A stretch of DNA of 64,000 nt, taken from the NCBI RefSeq assembly GCF_013359755.1, contig NZ_JABMCJ010000083.1, positions 124,001 to 188,000 of the forward strand. The letters run 5' to 3'. Within the stretch, counting starts at the first letter, position 1. Each line of letters opens with the position of its first letter. Positions 9,065 to 20,487 of the stretch are shown here, in pieces. The notes under the pieces were generated by a model. That model was not told the origin of the DNA. It was given only the letters and a program-made list of their open reading frames with translations, and did no database searches. The position numbers and the translations under genes are program-made. Origin of the DNA: Tardiphaga robiniae (lineage in GTDB: Bacteria > Pseudomonadota > Alphaproteobacteria > Rhizobiales > Xanthobacteraceae).

Positions 9065-9139
9065 CGGCGTTCGCTTTTTCAGCCTCTCGCATTTCGACCA
9101 ATCCGTTCGATAGAACCAGTTCGATAGTCAGGACCACCG

Positions 9140-10549
9140 ATGTTTTCCTACGGCGTGTTCCCCCCGCTGATGTTCGGCACCATGATCTGCTTCATGGTGT
9201 TCGGCTTCCCGGTCGCCTTCTCGCTGGCCGCGGTCGGCCTGTTCTTCGGCATTCTCGGCATCTTCACCGGTCACTTCGATCCGTCCTTCCTGCAGGCGCT
9301 GCCGTTCCGCTTCTACGGCACGATCTCGAACGACCTGCTGCTGTCGATCCCGTTCTTCACTTTCATGGGCGCGATCCTCGAGCGCTGCGGCCTTGCTGAA
9401 GACCTGCTCGAAGGCACCGGCCAGCTGTTCGGCAAGATCCCCGGCGGCCTCGCTTATGCGGTGATCCTCGTCGGCGCCGTGCTCGGCGCCATCACCGGCA
9501 CCGTTGCTGCTTCGGTCATCGCCATGGGCGTGATCTCGCTGCCGATCATGATGCGCTACGGCTACGACATGAAGCTCGCCACCGGCGTCATCGCCGCATC
9601 GGGCACCATCACGCAGCTCATCCCTCCGTCGCTGGTGCTGATCGTACTCGCCGACCAGCTCGGCCGTTCGGTCGGCGACATGTATCTCGGCGCCATCGGC
9701 CCTTCGATCATCCAGGTCGTGATCTTCATTCTCTATATCGTCGTATTGTCGATCCTGAAGCCGAGCGCGATGCCGCCGATCCCGGAACATGCGCGCGAGC
9801 CCATGAACTGGAAGCTCATCAGCCGTGTGCTGTGGGGCATGATCCCCTCGATCGTGCTGATCTTCCTCGTGCTCGGCACCATCGGCCTCGGCCTCGCGAC
9901 GCCCACCGAAGCCGGCGCCATGGGCGCGGTCGGCGCGATGGTGCTCGCCGCGCTGCATCGCCGCCTGACCTGGCCGTTGATCGACCAGGCGATGACATCG
10001 ACCATGCGCCTGACCTCGATGGTGGTGTTCATCCTAATCGGCTCGACCTGCTTCAGCCTCGTCTTCCAGGGCATGGATGGTGCGCGCTGGATCGAGCATC
10101 TGCTCACCGGCCTGCCCGGCGGCGCGATCGGCTTCCTGATCTTCGTGAACATCTTCGTGTTCTTCCTGGCGTTCTTTCTCGACTTCTTCGAGATCGCCTT
10201 CATCATCATCCCGTTGCTGGCGCCGGTCGCGGCAAAGCTCGGCATCGATCTCGTCTGGTTCGGCGTGCTGCTCTGCGTGAACATGCAGACGTCGTTCATG
10301 CATCCGCCGTTCGGCTTCGCACTGTTCTATCTGCGCGGCATTGCACCGCCCGAAGTGAAGAGCCGCGATATCTATCTCGGCGCACTGCCATGGGTCGGGA
10401 TGCAGATCATCCTGGTGATCATCGTGATCTACTGGCCCGGTCTCGTGACCTACTGGATCGACAACACGGCTGTGGATACGTCCAACGTGAAAATCGAGAT
10501 CCCGCAGATCGAGATGCCGGCAATGCCCGATTTCGGACCAGCAAAATAG
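9140..10549 (+). CDS. dctM: TRAP transporter large permease (DctM)
   Basis: This is the large permease subunit that drives sodium- or proton-coupled uptake. The 469-residue protein has about 12 hydrophobic segments and the family motifs GTVAASVIAMG near residue 128 and PPSLVLIVLAD near 159. Its length and the extended C-terminal tail (about 40 residues rich in Ile, Pro and Met) fit the TRAP DctM class that pairs with TakP-type binding proteins. The ATG follows AGGACCACCG. It is cotranscribed with dctQ. Confidence 0.92.
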   Translation: MFSYGVFPPLMFGTMICFMVFGFPVAFSLAAVGLFFGILGIFTGHFDPSFLQALPFRFYGTISNDLLLSIPFFTFMGAILERCGLAEDLLEGTGQLFGKIPGGLAYAVILVGAVLGAITGTVAASVIAMGVISLPIMMRYGYDMKLATGVIAASGTITQLIPPSLVLIVLADQLGRSVGDMYLGAIGPSIIQVVIFILYIVVLSILKPSAMPPIPEHAREPMNWKLISRVLWGMIPSIVLIFLVLGTIGLGLATPTEAGAMGAVGAMVLAALHRRLTWPLIDQAMTSTMRLTSMVVFILIGSTCFSLVFQGMDGARWIEHLLTGLPGGAIGFLIFVNIFVFFLAFFLDFFEIAFIIIPLLAPVAAKLGIDLVWFGVLLCVNMQTSFMHPPFGFALFYLRGIAPPEVKSRDIYLGALPWVGMQIILVIIVIYWPGLVTYWIDNTAVDTSNVKIEIPQIEMPAMPDFGPAK

Positions 10550-10591
10550 CGGATAACGTTACTATTGCGCTTTACGATCAGGGGATAACCG

Positions 10592-10939
10592 ATGCTGCAT
10601 GAAGGAAGTTGCCATTGCGGCAACATCGCCTTTGAAGTCGAGGGCGACTTCAATTCGGCCATCGACTGCAACTGTTCGATGTGCCGGCGGCGCGGCGGCC
10701 TGCTCGCTTTCGTTCCACGCGACAAACTGGTGCTGAAGACCGCGAAAGAAAGCCTGTCGACCTATACGTTCAATCACCACGCCATTCAGCATCACTTCTG
10801 CAGCACCTGCGGCATTGCCCCGTTCGGCGAAGGAAAAGCCCCGAACGGAATGATGATGGCATCGGTCAATGTGCGCTGTCTGCCTGCGGTCGATCTGAGC
10901 GCTCTGAATATCCAGCAATTCGACGGCAAGGATCGCTAA
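10592..10939 (+). CDS. GFA/CENP-V family zinc protein
   Basis: This is a small cytoplasmic protein of the GFA (glutathione-dependent formaldehyde-activating) fold, 115 residues. The zinc-binding cysteines are visible: GSCHCGN near residue 6, DCNCSMCRRRG near 29, and FCSTCG near 71. The biochemical role of most members is unknown and the formaldehyde link is disputed. It follows dctM by 42 bases and converges on the hydratase gene with only 5 bases between the stop codons. Confidence 0.9.
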   Translation: MLHEGSCHCGNIAFEVEGDFNSAIDCNCSMCRRRGGLLAFVPRDKLVLKTAKESLSTYTFNHHAIQHHFCSTCGIAPFGEGKAPNGMMMASVNVRCLPAVDLSALNIQQFDGKDR

Positions 10940-10944
10940 CGCGC

Positions 10945-11694
10945 TCAGCCGACAAACACTATCTCGGCTTCACCAAGCTTTTCAAATCGCACCACACAGC
11001 GATCACCGGGCTTCAGGAACGGCATGCCGGTCCAGCTGCCTGTCGTGACGATATGCCCTGCTTTCAAGCCTCCGGCATCCCGCCACATATTGGCCAGCGC
11101 GATTGCAGCGGCAAGCGGATCGTCGGTCGGATGGCCGCCTTTGCGCTCCAGCACCGTCTCGCCGTTCACAACAAACGTGATGTGCAGGTTCGGCAAATCG
11201 AGATGTGACCAGTCGGCCATCTCAGGCCCGAGCACCAGCCCGCCATTGATCCCGCAATCGGCGAGCTGCTCCAACCGCGGCCGGCTCGTCGGCTCCCGAA
11301 ACCGGCTGGAGACCACCTCGATGGCCGGCAGCACGGCCACGGATTGCGCAATCTCTTCGCGCGTATAAGGCGCGGCGCGCGCCGGCATATCGCGGGTAAA
11401 GCGGAAGGCTACCTCGCCTTCGACGCCGAGATGCGGGACTTCGGCCACCGACATATGCGCCGGGCTCGAACGGATCATCCGGGCTTCGATCAGACCACGT
11501 GTCGGTTCGCCCTCGGGCGGCGCACCGGCCTTAAAGGCACCAATGGGCTGTCCGACGAGAGTGGCCACGCGATCCTGAATCTCGTGCGCCTCTCCTACCG
11601 AAGACGGCGTTACCGGAAGTCCTTCGATCTGCGTCCCGTTGCGGCGCGCTTCGGCAAGAATGTCGGCGGCCGTTTCGATTTCAGATTCGGTCAT
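10945..11694 (-). CDS. 2-keto-4-pentenoate hydratase / FAH-family enzyme
   Basis: This member of the fumarylacetoacetate-hydrolase superfamily, 249 residues, resembles 2-oxopent-4-enoate hydratases and 4-oxalocrotonate decarboxylases. These add water to, or decarboxylate, products of aromatic meta-cleavage. Visible features are GAFKAGAPP near residue 54, HLGVEGEVAFRF near 83, a metal-binding ADSG/NGG-like segment (DCGINGGLVLG) and TTGSWTGMPFLKPGD near the C-terminus. The ATG at 11694 follows a GGAGGGAG site; upstream in-frame sequence is noncoding and includes a terminator hairpin. A 2-oxoacid substrate would fit the TakP-like binding proteins encoded beside it. Confidence 0.83.
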   Translation of the reverse strand: MTESEIETAADILAEARRNGTQIEGLPVTPSSVGEAHEIQDRVATLVGQPIGAFKAGAPPEGEPTRGLIEARMIRSSPAHMSVAEVPHLGVEGEVAFRFTRDMPARAAPYTREEIAQSVAVLPAIEVVSSRFREPTSRPRLEQLADCGINGGLVLGPEMADWSHLDLPNLHITFVVNGETVLERKGGHPTDDPLAAAIALANMWRDAGGLKAGHIVTTGSWTGMPFLKPGDRCVVRFEKLGEAEIVFVG

Positions 11695-11777
11695 GGCAAA
11701 TTCGGCTCCCTCCAGGAACAGAACACTTAGCGGATTCGCGGTCCGCGCACCGGCTAAGGGAGACCGCTTCAACAAGA

Positions 11778-11812
11778 AGCCTGGCCTTCTCACGAAGGCC
11801 GGGCTCCTTTTT
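11778..11812. terminator. Terminator hairpin behind first TakP-like gene
   Basis: A 12-bp stem with one T-G wobble and a TCAC loop (core GGCCTTC-TCAC-GAAGGCC) lies 16 bases past the stop of the upstream binding-protein gene. The T-tract is good on the plus strand (five T) but degraded to CTTCTTG on the minus strand. Its core resembles the terminator at 13028-13059. Confidence 0.6.
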
Positions 11813-11828
11813 CCGAAACAGTCTTCGA

Positions 11829-13076
<1,248 letters not shown>

Positions 13077-13082
13077 TTAAGA

Positions 13083-14171
<1,089 letters not shown>

Positions 14172-14374
14172 TCAAGCTCTCCTTTTGCGGGCGTTTTCCC
14201 TAGAATTCCTTTGAGCATATTCAGCGGCAAATCGTTGCGCGATTCAACCGAAGACGCTCTGGTGCAGAGGCTGTCTAACACGGTTATTCGGCCGCGGAAA
14301 ACACGACGAACGTCGTTGCCAGCCCAATTGAACGAAAGTTCTATGCGACATCTCGGCCCCGGCCACCGGCCGGC

Positions 14375-15556
14375 TTACGCTGCCGCAATAACGCCCTGCA
14401 ACCGATCGCGGATCTGCGTGCCGATGGCCCGATAGATCGCGGCGTGCGGGCCGTTGGGCTCGCTCACGACCACCGGCGTGCCGGCATCCGACATGGCGCG
14501 GATGGACATATGCAGCGGCACCTCGCCGAGGAACGGCACCTTAAGCCGCTCTGCCTCATGACGGGCGCCGCCATGGCCGAAAATGTCGGATCGGGTGCCG
14601 CATTCCGGGCATTGGAAATAGCTCATGTTCTCGATGATCCCGAGCACGGGCACATTGACCTTGGTAAACATCGCAAGGCCGCGCCTCGCATCGATCAGCG
14701 CCAGATCCTGCGGCGTCGAGACGATCACGGCGCCCTTCAGGGGCACGTTCTGCGCCAGCGTGAGCTGTGCATCTCCGGTGCCGGGGGGCATGTCGACGAT
14801 AAGGACGTCGAGCGTGCCCCAGGCGACATCGCGCAACATCTGGGTGATCGCCGACATCACCATCGGCCCGCGCCAGATCATCGCGGTCTCTTCCTCGACC
14901 AGGAAGCCGATCGACATGATCGACAGACCGAAGCGTTCGATCGGGATCATCTTCCTGTTGTCGTCCAGGGTCGGCTTTTCATTGATGCCGGTCAGCCGCG
15001 GCACCGAAGGACCATAGATATCGGCGTCGAGCAGACCGACCTTCAGGCCGAGATCGCGCAGGCCCAGCGCCAGATTGAGCGCCGTCGTGGACTTGCCGAC
15101 ACCGCCCTTCCCCGAGGCCACCGCGATGATCGCGGCAACGCCAGGAATTTCAGCCTGTTTTGACATTGGCGAGTTGGCCGGGTTCGCATGCGGGCGATGC
15201 GCCGAGACCGGCTGCACGCCGCCGGACTGCGGACCATGCGAATGCCCACCGGGACCATGGGAATGCCCTGCATGGTCGTGGCGCTGCGGCGCAGGCGGTG
15301 CGCTGCCCGGCTTGCGCTCGGCGGTCAGCGCGACCATTGCACCTGTGACACCAGGGATCGCTCGCACTGCGGCTTCCGCCTGCGCGCGCACGCTTTCCCA
15401 GGCCCGCGCTTCAGCGGCGTCCACATTGATCGAAAACAGCACCTTGCCGTCGGTCACGACGATCTCGGACAAAACATCCGCATGGATCAGCGGCACGCCG
15501 CGCGGCGATGTCACCTTGGCCAGACCATCCAGAACCTGCTGCTGCGAAACGCTCAA
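14375..15556 (-). CDS. apbC: Mrp/ApbC iron-sulfur cluster carrier ATPase
   Basis: This P-loop NTPase binds and transfers iron-sulfur clusters to apo-proteins. The 393-residue product has an N-terminal MIP18/DUF59 domain (residues 1-75) and a His-, Gly- and Pro-rich linker (HDHAGHSHGPGGHSHGP, about 95-130) that may bind metal. The deviant Walker A motif GKGGVGKST lies near residue 150. The cluster-binding CPEC near 315 and the MPPGTGD motif follow. Such histidine-rich linkers are common in Rhizobiales. It is divergent from the following dehydrogenase gene. Confidence 0.93.
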   Translation of the reverse strand: MSVSQQQVLDGLAKVTSPRGVPLIHADVLSEIVVTDGKVLFSINVDAAEARAWESVRAQAEAAVRAIPGVTGAMVALTAERKPGSAPPAPQRHDHAGHSHGPGGHSHGPQSGGVQPVSAHRPHANPANSPMSKQAEIPGVAAIIAVASGKGGVGKSTTALNLALGLRDLGLKVGLLDADIYGPSVPRLTGINEKPTLDDNRKMIPIERFGLSIMSIGFLVEEETAMIWRGPMVMSAITQMLRDVAWGTLDVLIVDMPPGTGDAQLTLAQNVPLKGAVIVSTPQDLALIDARRGLAMFTKVNVPVLGIIENMSYFQCPECGTRSDIFGHGGARHEAERLKVPFLGEVPLHMSIRAMSDAGTPVVVSEPNGPHAAIYRAIGTQIRDRLQGVIAAA

Positions 15557-15869
15557 TGCGTGTCTCCCGATCGACGGACAAACTAGACCGCACAGATAGA
15601 GAACTTCCGCCCTAAGTCCATGCCGTTTCTAGGCTATGTTGAGAATTCCGAGATTGCTCTGGCACAAGACCGGCACCAGATTTTCTTTTGCAGCGCACCA
15701 TAAGCGGCTGCAGCCATGAGCGGTAACGGGGGCTTTGCCGCGTCCTGTGCAGCGACTATGCTGGCGCTCCTCATCACCAGCGATCTCGCCGCCACCAACC
15801 AGGGCGGCGCCTCACTTCCCAACAGTCGACGTTCGGCAGCAAAGCCGACAGCATCCAAAGGGTACGGAC
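15557..15869. other. Divergent spacer between apbC and the dehydrogenase gene
   Basis: These 313 bases must carry both divergent promoters. Open frames that enter the spacer from the dehydrogenase side translate to low-complexity, non-conserved sequence, so I see no gene. No clear operator or hairpin was found. Confidence 0.5.
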
Positions 15870-16739
15870 ATGGCCAAAGTTGCATTTATCGGTCTCGGCG
15901 TCATGGGTTTCCCCATGGCCGGTCACCTTGCCACCAAGGGCGGCCACGAGGTCACCGTCTACAACCGCAACGCAGCCAAGGCCAAAGCATGGGTGGAGAA
16001 GTTCGGCGGCAAGTCCGCAGCAACCCCGAAAGCGGCTGCCGAAGGCCAGGACTTCGTGATGTGCTGCGTCGGCAATGACGACGACCTGCGCTCGGTCACC
16101 ATCGGCGCTGACGGCGCATTCAGCGGCATGACCAAGGGCGCGATCTTCGTCGATCACACCACCGCCTCCGCCGAAGTGGCCCGCGAGCTCGATGCTGCGG
16201 CGACCAAAGCCGGCTTCCAGTTCATCGACGCGCCAGTGTCGGGCGGCCAAGCTGGCGCAGAGAACGGCGCCCTGACCGTAATGTGTGGCGGCACCCAAGC
16301 GGCCTATGCCAAGGTCGAGCCGATCATCACCGCCTACGCCAAGATGCAGAAGCTGCTCGGCCCCGCGGGCTCCGGCCAGCTCACCAAGATGGTCAACCAG
16401 ATCTGCATCGCCGGCCTTGTCGAGGCGCTGTCCGAAGGCATTCACTTCGCCAAGAAGGCCGGTCTCGATGTGAATGCGGTGGTCGAGGTGATCTCCAAGG
16501 GCGCCGCGCAGTCGTGGCAGATGGAGAACCGTCACAAGACCATGAATGACGGAAAATTCGACTTCGGCTTCGCCGTCGAATGGATGCGCAAGGACCTCTC
16601 GATCTGTCTCGCCGAGGCCCGCCGCAACGGCGCCAGCCTGCCGGTCACGGCCACTGTCGATCAGTTCTACGGCGAGGTCGAAGCGCTCGGTGGCAAGCGG
16701 TGGGACACTTCAAGCCTCTTGGCAAGATTGCCCCGGTAA
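15870..16739 (+). CDS. 3-hydroxyisobutyrate dehydrogenase-family oxidoreductase
   Basis: This beta-hydroxyacid dehydrogenase of 289 residues acts on a 3-hydroxyacid such as 3-hydroxyisobutyrate, tartronate semialdehyde or a relative. The N-terminal NAD(P) motif is FIGLGVMGFPMAGHL. The substrate-binding signature is FIDAPVSGGQAGAENG near residue 118. The catalytic Lys lies in GQLTKMVNQI near residue 171. The ATG at 15870 starts directly on the Rossmann strand, and the long in-frame extension upstream has no homology-like content. The exact substrate cannot be told. Confidence 0.9.
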   Translation: MAKVAFIGLGVMGFPMAGHLATKGGHEVTVYNRNAAKAKAWVEKFGGKSAATPKAAAEGQDFVMCCVGNDDDLRSVTIGADGAFSGMTKGAIFVDHTTASAEVARELDAAATKAGFQFIDAPVSGGQAGAENGALTVMCGGTQAAYAKVEPIITAYAKMQKLLGPAGSGQLTKMVNQICIAGLVEALSEGIHFAKKAGLDVNAVVEVISKGAAQSWQMENRHKTMNDGKFDFGFAVEWMRKDLSICLAEARRNGASLPVTATVDQFYGEVEALGGKRWDTSSLLARLPR

Positions 16740-16923
16740 CCATCTAGGTTTCCTGAACAAATCACGGCGGAACGGCGTCCTGCAGGCGCCCTCCGTCGAT
16801 ACCATTTTTATTGAATATTAACCGGATTACGTCGTTCTTTAAGGCACCTCTTAATGATTGTGCGGCACAGATAGGGTCTGTGAAAAACCGCGCGCGTTTG
16901 CGTGCAGGATTTGTGTACGAGTG

Positions 16924-18525
16924 ATGAGTGAGCCCGCCGCCAGGCCCGAGGTCGTCCAGCTTCCGGCTGAAACGCCCGTCGCTGTTCCGCCGCGCAATCG
17001 CCGGGCGGCACAACAGCGGGTGCGCGAAGCGCGCGACCGGCTGACCTCGACATCGGGAACGCGACCCGCTTTCGATCGCGAACTGCTCCGCCAATACGCC
17101 CAGACCCGCCTCTCCGCCTCGCTCGTCATCACGCTTCTGGTGGTCGGCACAGGCATCCTGTTCGGGTTCTGGATGCAGCCGCTGCCGGCCGCCGCATGGT
17201 CATGCGGAATGCTGTGCATTCACGCGGTGATCCTGCGCGCCTGCAATCGCTATCTGGCGGAAACACCGACACCCAGCAGCACGCATAAATGGCGGCTGCG
17301 CTTTATCTTTCTGGACCTGCTCTACGGCCTGTCGTGGACGGTGATCCTGGTGCATCCGACCGGTGTCGACGTCGTCTCCAATTCGCTGATGATGTTCCTG
17401 ATGCTGCTGGTGGTCGCGGTCTCCAGCATGCTCGCCGCGAGCCTGCCGATTGCCGCCTTTGCCGCCACCGCGCCGGTGACCCTCGGCGTGGCGCTGAGCT
17501 TCATCCTGCGCGGCACCTTCGACAACTACGTGCTGGCCGTTTTGGCTGTCGCAGCCGAAGGCTATTTCGCGCTTCTGGCGCAGCGGCTGCATTCGACCAC
17601 GCTCGCGACGCTGGAAGCCCGCGCCGAGAAGGACGCCCTGATCGGCGAGCTCGAACAGGCCAAGGCGATCTCCGACGAAGCGCGCCACCGCGCCGAAGCC
17701 GCCAATGTCGCCAAGTCGCGCTTCCTTGCGCAGATGAGCCATGAATTGCGCACGCCGCTGAACGCCATTCTCGGCTTCTCCGAAGTGATGAAGAGCGAGA
17801 TCTTCGGTGGCCATGCCGTGCCGGTCTACAAGGACTATTCCGCCGACATCCATAATTCCGGCGTGCACCTTCTGAATCTCATCAACGAGATCCTCGATCT
17901 GTCACGCATCGAAGCCGGCCGCTACGAGCTGAACGAAGAAGCCGTGTCACTCGTGCATGTCGTCGCGGACTGCCATCACCTCCTGAAGCTGCGCGCATCG
18001 AGCCGCGGCATTACCATCCACGAAGTATTCGAACACGGCATGCCGCGGGTCTGGGGCGACGAGCGCGCCTGCCGCCAGATCGTGCTGAACCTGCTGTCGA
18101 ATTCGATCAAGTTCACGCCGCAGGGCGGCGAGATCTGGCTCAAGGTCGGCTGGACCGCCTCCGGCGGCCAGTATCTGAGCTGCAGGGACACCGGCTCGGG
18201 CATCGCCGAAGACGAGATCCCGATCGTGCTGGCCTCCTTCGGCCAGGGATCGAACTCGATCAAATCGGCCGAACAGGGTGCCGGTCTCGGTCTGCCGATC
18301 GCCAAGAGCCTGATCGACATGCATGGCGGCACATTCACGCTGAAATCGAAACTGCGAGTCGGCACCGAGGTGATCATCACTTTCCCGCCGGAGCGTGTGA
18401 TGTCTGCGCTTGCGCCGATGGCGCCCGATGGGCCACCGCTGCAGCCCGATTACGAGATGAACGTCGCCGACGAAAAGCGTCGGGCCCGTAACAAACCCAT
18501 CATGAATGCAGGAACAGGGCTGTGA
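16924..18525 (+). CDS. Membrane sensor histidine kinase (PleC/DivJ-like core)
   Basis: This 533-residue hybrid-free histidine kinase has five or six hydrophobic segments (about residues 63-225) and a short coiled coil. The HisKA domain has the phospho-acceptor His273 in FLAQMSHELRTPLNAILGF. The ATPase domain shows the N box (NLLSNSIKFTPQGG), G1 (DTGSGIAEDE) and G2 (GAGLGLPIAKSL). There is no obvious periplasmic sensor domain. The start at the ATG following GTG at 16921 is chosen over an upstream frame extension containing several cysteines. No response regulator is adjacent. The H-box is of the cell-cycle kinase type found widely in Alphaproteobacteria. Confidence 0.9.
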   Translation: MSEPAARPEVVQLPAETPVAVPPRNRRAAQQRVREARDRLTSTSGTRPAFDRELLRQYAQTRLSASLVITLLVVGTGILFGFWMQPLPAAAWSCGMLCIHAVILRACNRYLAETPTPSSTHKWRLRFIFLDLLYGLSWTVILVHPTGVDVVSNSLMMFLMLLVVAVSSMLAASLPIAAFAATAPVTLGVALSFILRGTFDNYVLAVLAVAAEGYFALLAQRLHSTTLATLEARAEKDALIGELEQAKAISDEARHRAEAANVAKSRFLAQMSHELRTPLNAILGFSEVMKSEIFGGHAVPVYKDYSADIHNSGVHLLNLINEILDLSRIEAGRYELNEEAVSLVHVVADCHHLLKLRASSRGITIHEVFEHGMPRVWGDERACRQIVLNLLSNSIKFTPQGGEIWLKVGWTASGGQYLSCRDTGSGIAEDEIPIVLASFGQGSNSIKSAEQGAGLGLPIAKSLIDMHGGTFTLKSKLRVGTEVIITFPPERVMSALAPMAPDGPPLQPDYEMNVADEKRRARNKPIMNAGTGL

Positions 18526-18570
18526 TTTCGACGCTTGCGCAAGCGAGCCGATCCGCTTCAATATTACTGG

Positions 18571-18789
18571 ATGAGCAAAGAAACGCCGTGCATCGCAGTC
18601 TGCTTCATCGACCCCAAGACCAAGCTCTGCCTCGGCTGCGGACGCACGCTGCCGGAGATCGCGCGCTGGGGAAAAATGGACAGCGCGGAGCGTCTGGATA
18701 CGATGGCACTACTGCCGGCCCGCATGGCCGAGGCGGGGCTGGAGCCTTCGTCGACATACGCAGCGAAGAGGACATCCGCGGCCACCTGA
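18571..18789 (+). CDS. DUF1289 cysteine-rich small protein
   Basis: This 72-residue cytoplasmic protein carries the DUF1289 cysteine pattern: TPCIAVCFIDPKTKLC then LGCGRT, four closely spaced cysteines suggesting a metal or iron-sulfur site. The following segment (LPEIARWGKMDSAER) is the family's second signature. Function is unknown. It lies 45 bases after the kinase gene and 10 bases before the protease-like gene, so the three may be one transcript. Confidence 0.88.
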   Translation: MSKETPCIAVCFIDPKTKLCLGCGRTLPEIARWGKMDSAERLDTMALLPARMAEAGLEPSSTYAAKRTSAAT

Positions 18790-18799
18790 GAGGCTCGCC

Positions 18800-19312
18800 A
18801 TGAGTCGGGTCTTTCTTCTCGTCATCGTCATTGTCGCGACGGCAGGCGCCGCCCTCGCCTATGGCGATCCCAAGCAGATCTCCAAGGCCGGCAATCTCGT
18901 CACAGAAATTTTGCGCAAGCAGAGCCCGCCGCCACTGCGGCTGGTCGACGTCCCGCGCGGCAACACTGGCGAGTTCGGGCTTCAGGTCAAGATCAACGGC
19001 GTCCAGACGGCGATGGTGATCGATACCGGCGCAACCTCGGTGGTGCTGACTTATGAAACCGCAAAGGCCGCGGGCCTGCCGCTCGAATTGCTCGACTACA
19101 ATGTCGACGTCGAGACTGCGGGCGGCCGCACCAAGGCGGCGCGATTGACGCTGGATCGTCTGGCGGTCGGCAAACTGGTCGAGCGATCCGTCCCGGCACT
19201 GGTGGTGCCGCGCGGCCAGATGAAGACCAACCTGCTCGGGATGAGCTTTCTCGATCGCCTGGAAAGCTGGGAAGTACGCGCCGACAGACTGATGCTGCGC
19301 GGCTATCCGTAA
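18800..19312 (+). CDS. TIGR02281 retropepsin-like aspartic protease
   Basis: This 170-residue protein has an N-terminal membrane anchor or signal (MSRVFLLVIVIVATAGAAL) and a retropepsin-like domain. The active-site motif is VIDTGATSVVL with Asp75. The C-terminal LLGMSFLDRLESWEV is the TIGR02281 signature. It probably acts in the periplasm, anchored to the inner membrane. Single-domain members are thought to dimerise as retroviral proteases do. Its substrate is unknown. The stop codon directly abuts the dusA stop codon on the other strand. Confidence 0.88.
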   Translation: MSRVFLLVIVIVATAGAALAYGDPKQISKAGNLVTEILRKQSPPPLRLVDVPRGNTGEFGLQVKINGVQTAMVIDTGATSVVLTYETAKAAGLPLELLDYNVDVETAGGRTKAARLTLDRLAVGKLVERSVPALVVPRGQMKTNLLGMSFLDRLESWEVRADRLMLRGYP

Positions 19313-20359
19313 CTAAGCCGCGACCGACTCCGCAGGCTCGTCCTCGACCTGCGCAATGGCTTCTCGGAGCACATTGATGCTCGCACCATGCTTGACGCCA
19401 TTCTCCGCCAGATAACGCCGGAATGCGCGTGCGCCGCGCACGCCGTGGAATGCGCCGACGAAATGCCGTGTGATCGAATGCAGCCGCGTGCCCTGCGCGA
19501 GTTGATCCTCGATATAGGGCATCATCGCCGCGAAGGCGTCTTTCATCGTCGCATGCGGCGCGGGCTCGCCGAACAATTCGGGATCCACCGACAGCAGCCG
19601 CCACGGCTCCTGATAGGCCGCGCGGCCGAGCATCGCGCCATCCACATGCGCCAGATGTTCGGCGGCTTCAGTGATGCCGATGATGCCGCCATTGATGACG
19701 ATCGGCACGTCGGGCATTGCCGCCTTGAGCCGATAGACGCGGTCGTAGTTCAGCGGCGGAATGTTGCGGTTCTCTTTCGGCGACAGGCCATTGAGCCACG
19801 CCTTGCGCGCATGGACGATCAGACCATCGGCGCCGGCGGCGACCACCGCGCGTGCCAGCGTATCGAGTGCGACTTCGGGATCCTGATCGTCGATGCCGAT
19901 GCGGCACTTGACGGTGACCGGCACGTCCACGGCCTGCTTCATCGCGGCCACACCGCGCGCCACCAGATCCGGCTCGGCCATCAGGCACGCCCCGAAGCGC
20001 CCGTCCTTCACACGATCCGAGGGGCAGCCAACATTGATGTTGATTTCGTCATAGCCGAAATCCACGCCGATCTTCGCAGCCTCCGCGAGGTGCGCCGGCT
20101 CCGAACCACCAAGCTGCAGCGCCACCGGATGTTCACTGTCGTCAAAGCCAAGCAGCCGCGCACGGTCGCCATGGATCACGGCGCCCGTCGTCAGCATCTC
20201 CGTATAGAGCCGCGCCCGTCGCGACAGCAGACGATGGAAGACGCGGCAATGCCGGTCAGTCCAGTCCATCATCGGGGCAATGGAAAAGCGCCAGTCTAAC
20301 ATATTGTTTTCATTGAACTTTGTGATTTTAGTCCGTGTATCTGATTTTTGGGCTGACAT
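19313..20359 (-). CDS. dusA: tRNA-dihydrouridine(20/20a) synthase
   Basis: This FMN enzyme reduces uridine 20/20a in the tRNA D-loop. The product is 348 residues from the ATG at 20359, or 329 from the ATG at 20302 (MLDWRF). Family members often have a short N-terminal extension, so the longer form is listed. Motifs are APMMDWTDRHCR, YTEMLTTGA, NINVGCPSDRV with the catalytic cysteine (Cys112 in the long form), KCRIGIDD, and HARKAWLNGLSPKENR, which is typical of DusA. It converges on the protease-like gene. Confidence 0.95.
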   Translation of the reverse strand: MSAQKSDTRTKITKFNENNMLDWRFSIAPMMDWTDRHCRVFHRLLSRRARLYTEMLTTGAVIHGDRARLLGFDDSEHPVALQLGGSEPAHLAEAAKIGVDFGYDEININVGCPSDRVKDGRFGACLMAEPDLVARGVAAMKQAVDVPVTVKCRIGIDDQDPEVALDTLARAVVAAGADGLIVHARKAWLNGLSPKENRNIPPLNYDRVYRLKAAMPDVPIVINGGIIGITEAAEHLAHVDGAMLGRAAYQEPWRLLSVDPELFGEPAPHATMKDAFAAMMPYIEDQLAQGTRLHSITRHFVGAFHGVRGARAFRRYLAENGVKHGASINVLREAIAQVEDEPAESVAA

Positions 20360-20487
20360 ATGGTCAGAGCCACAGAGCTAAAGCATTTTCCTTTCTTTTC
20401 AACTGCTTGATCAGATCTCAGTCCTGTTCGCGGAGATTTCCCCTCGCCGGCACAGTATTGCGGTACCGGATGACCCAAGAGCAGCGA

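Noticed and set aside
9105-9127. Direct repeat of GTTCGATAG between dctQ and dctM
   Set aside because: Two nine-base copies in a short spacer are too little to support a function.
16832-16855. TTAA repeats upstream of the histidine kinase as a CtrA site
   Set aside because: The closest pair has an 8-base spacer, not the 7 bases required by the consensus.
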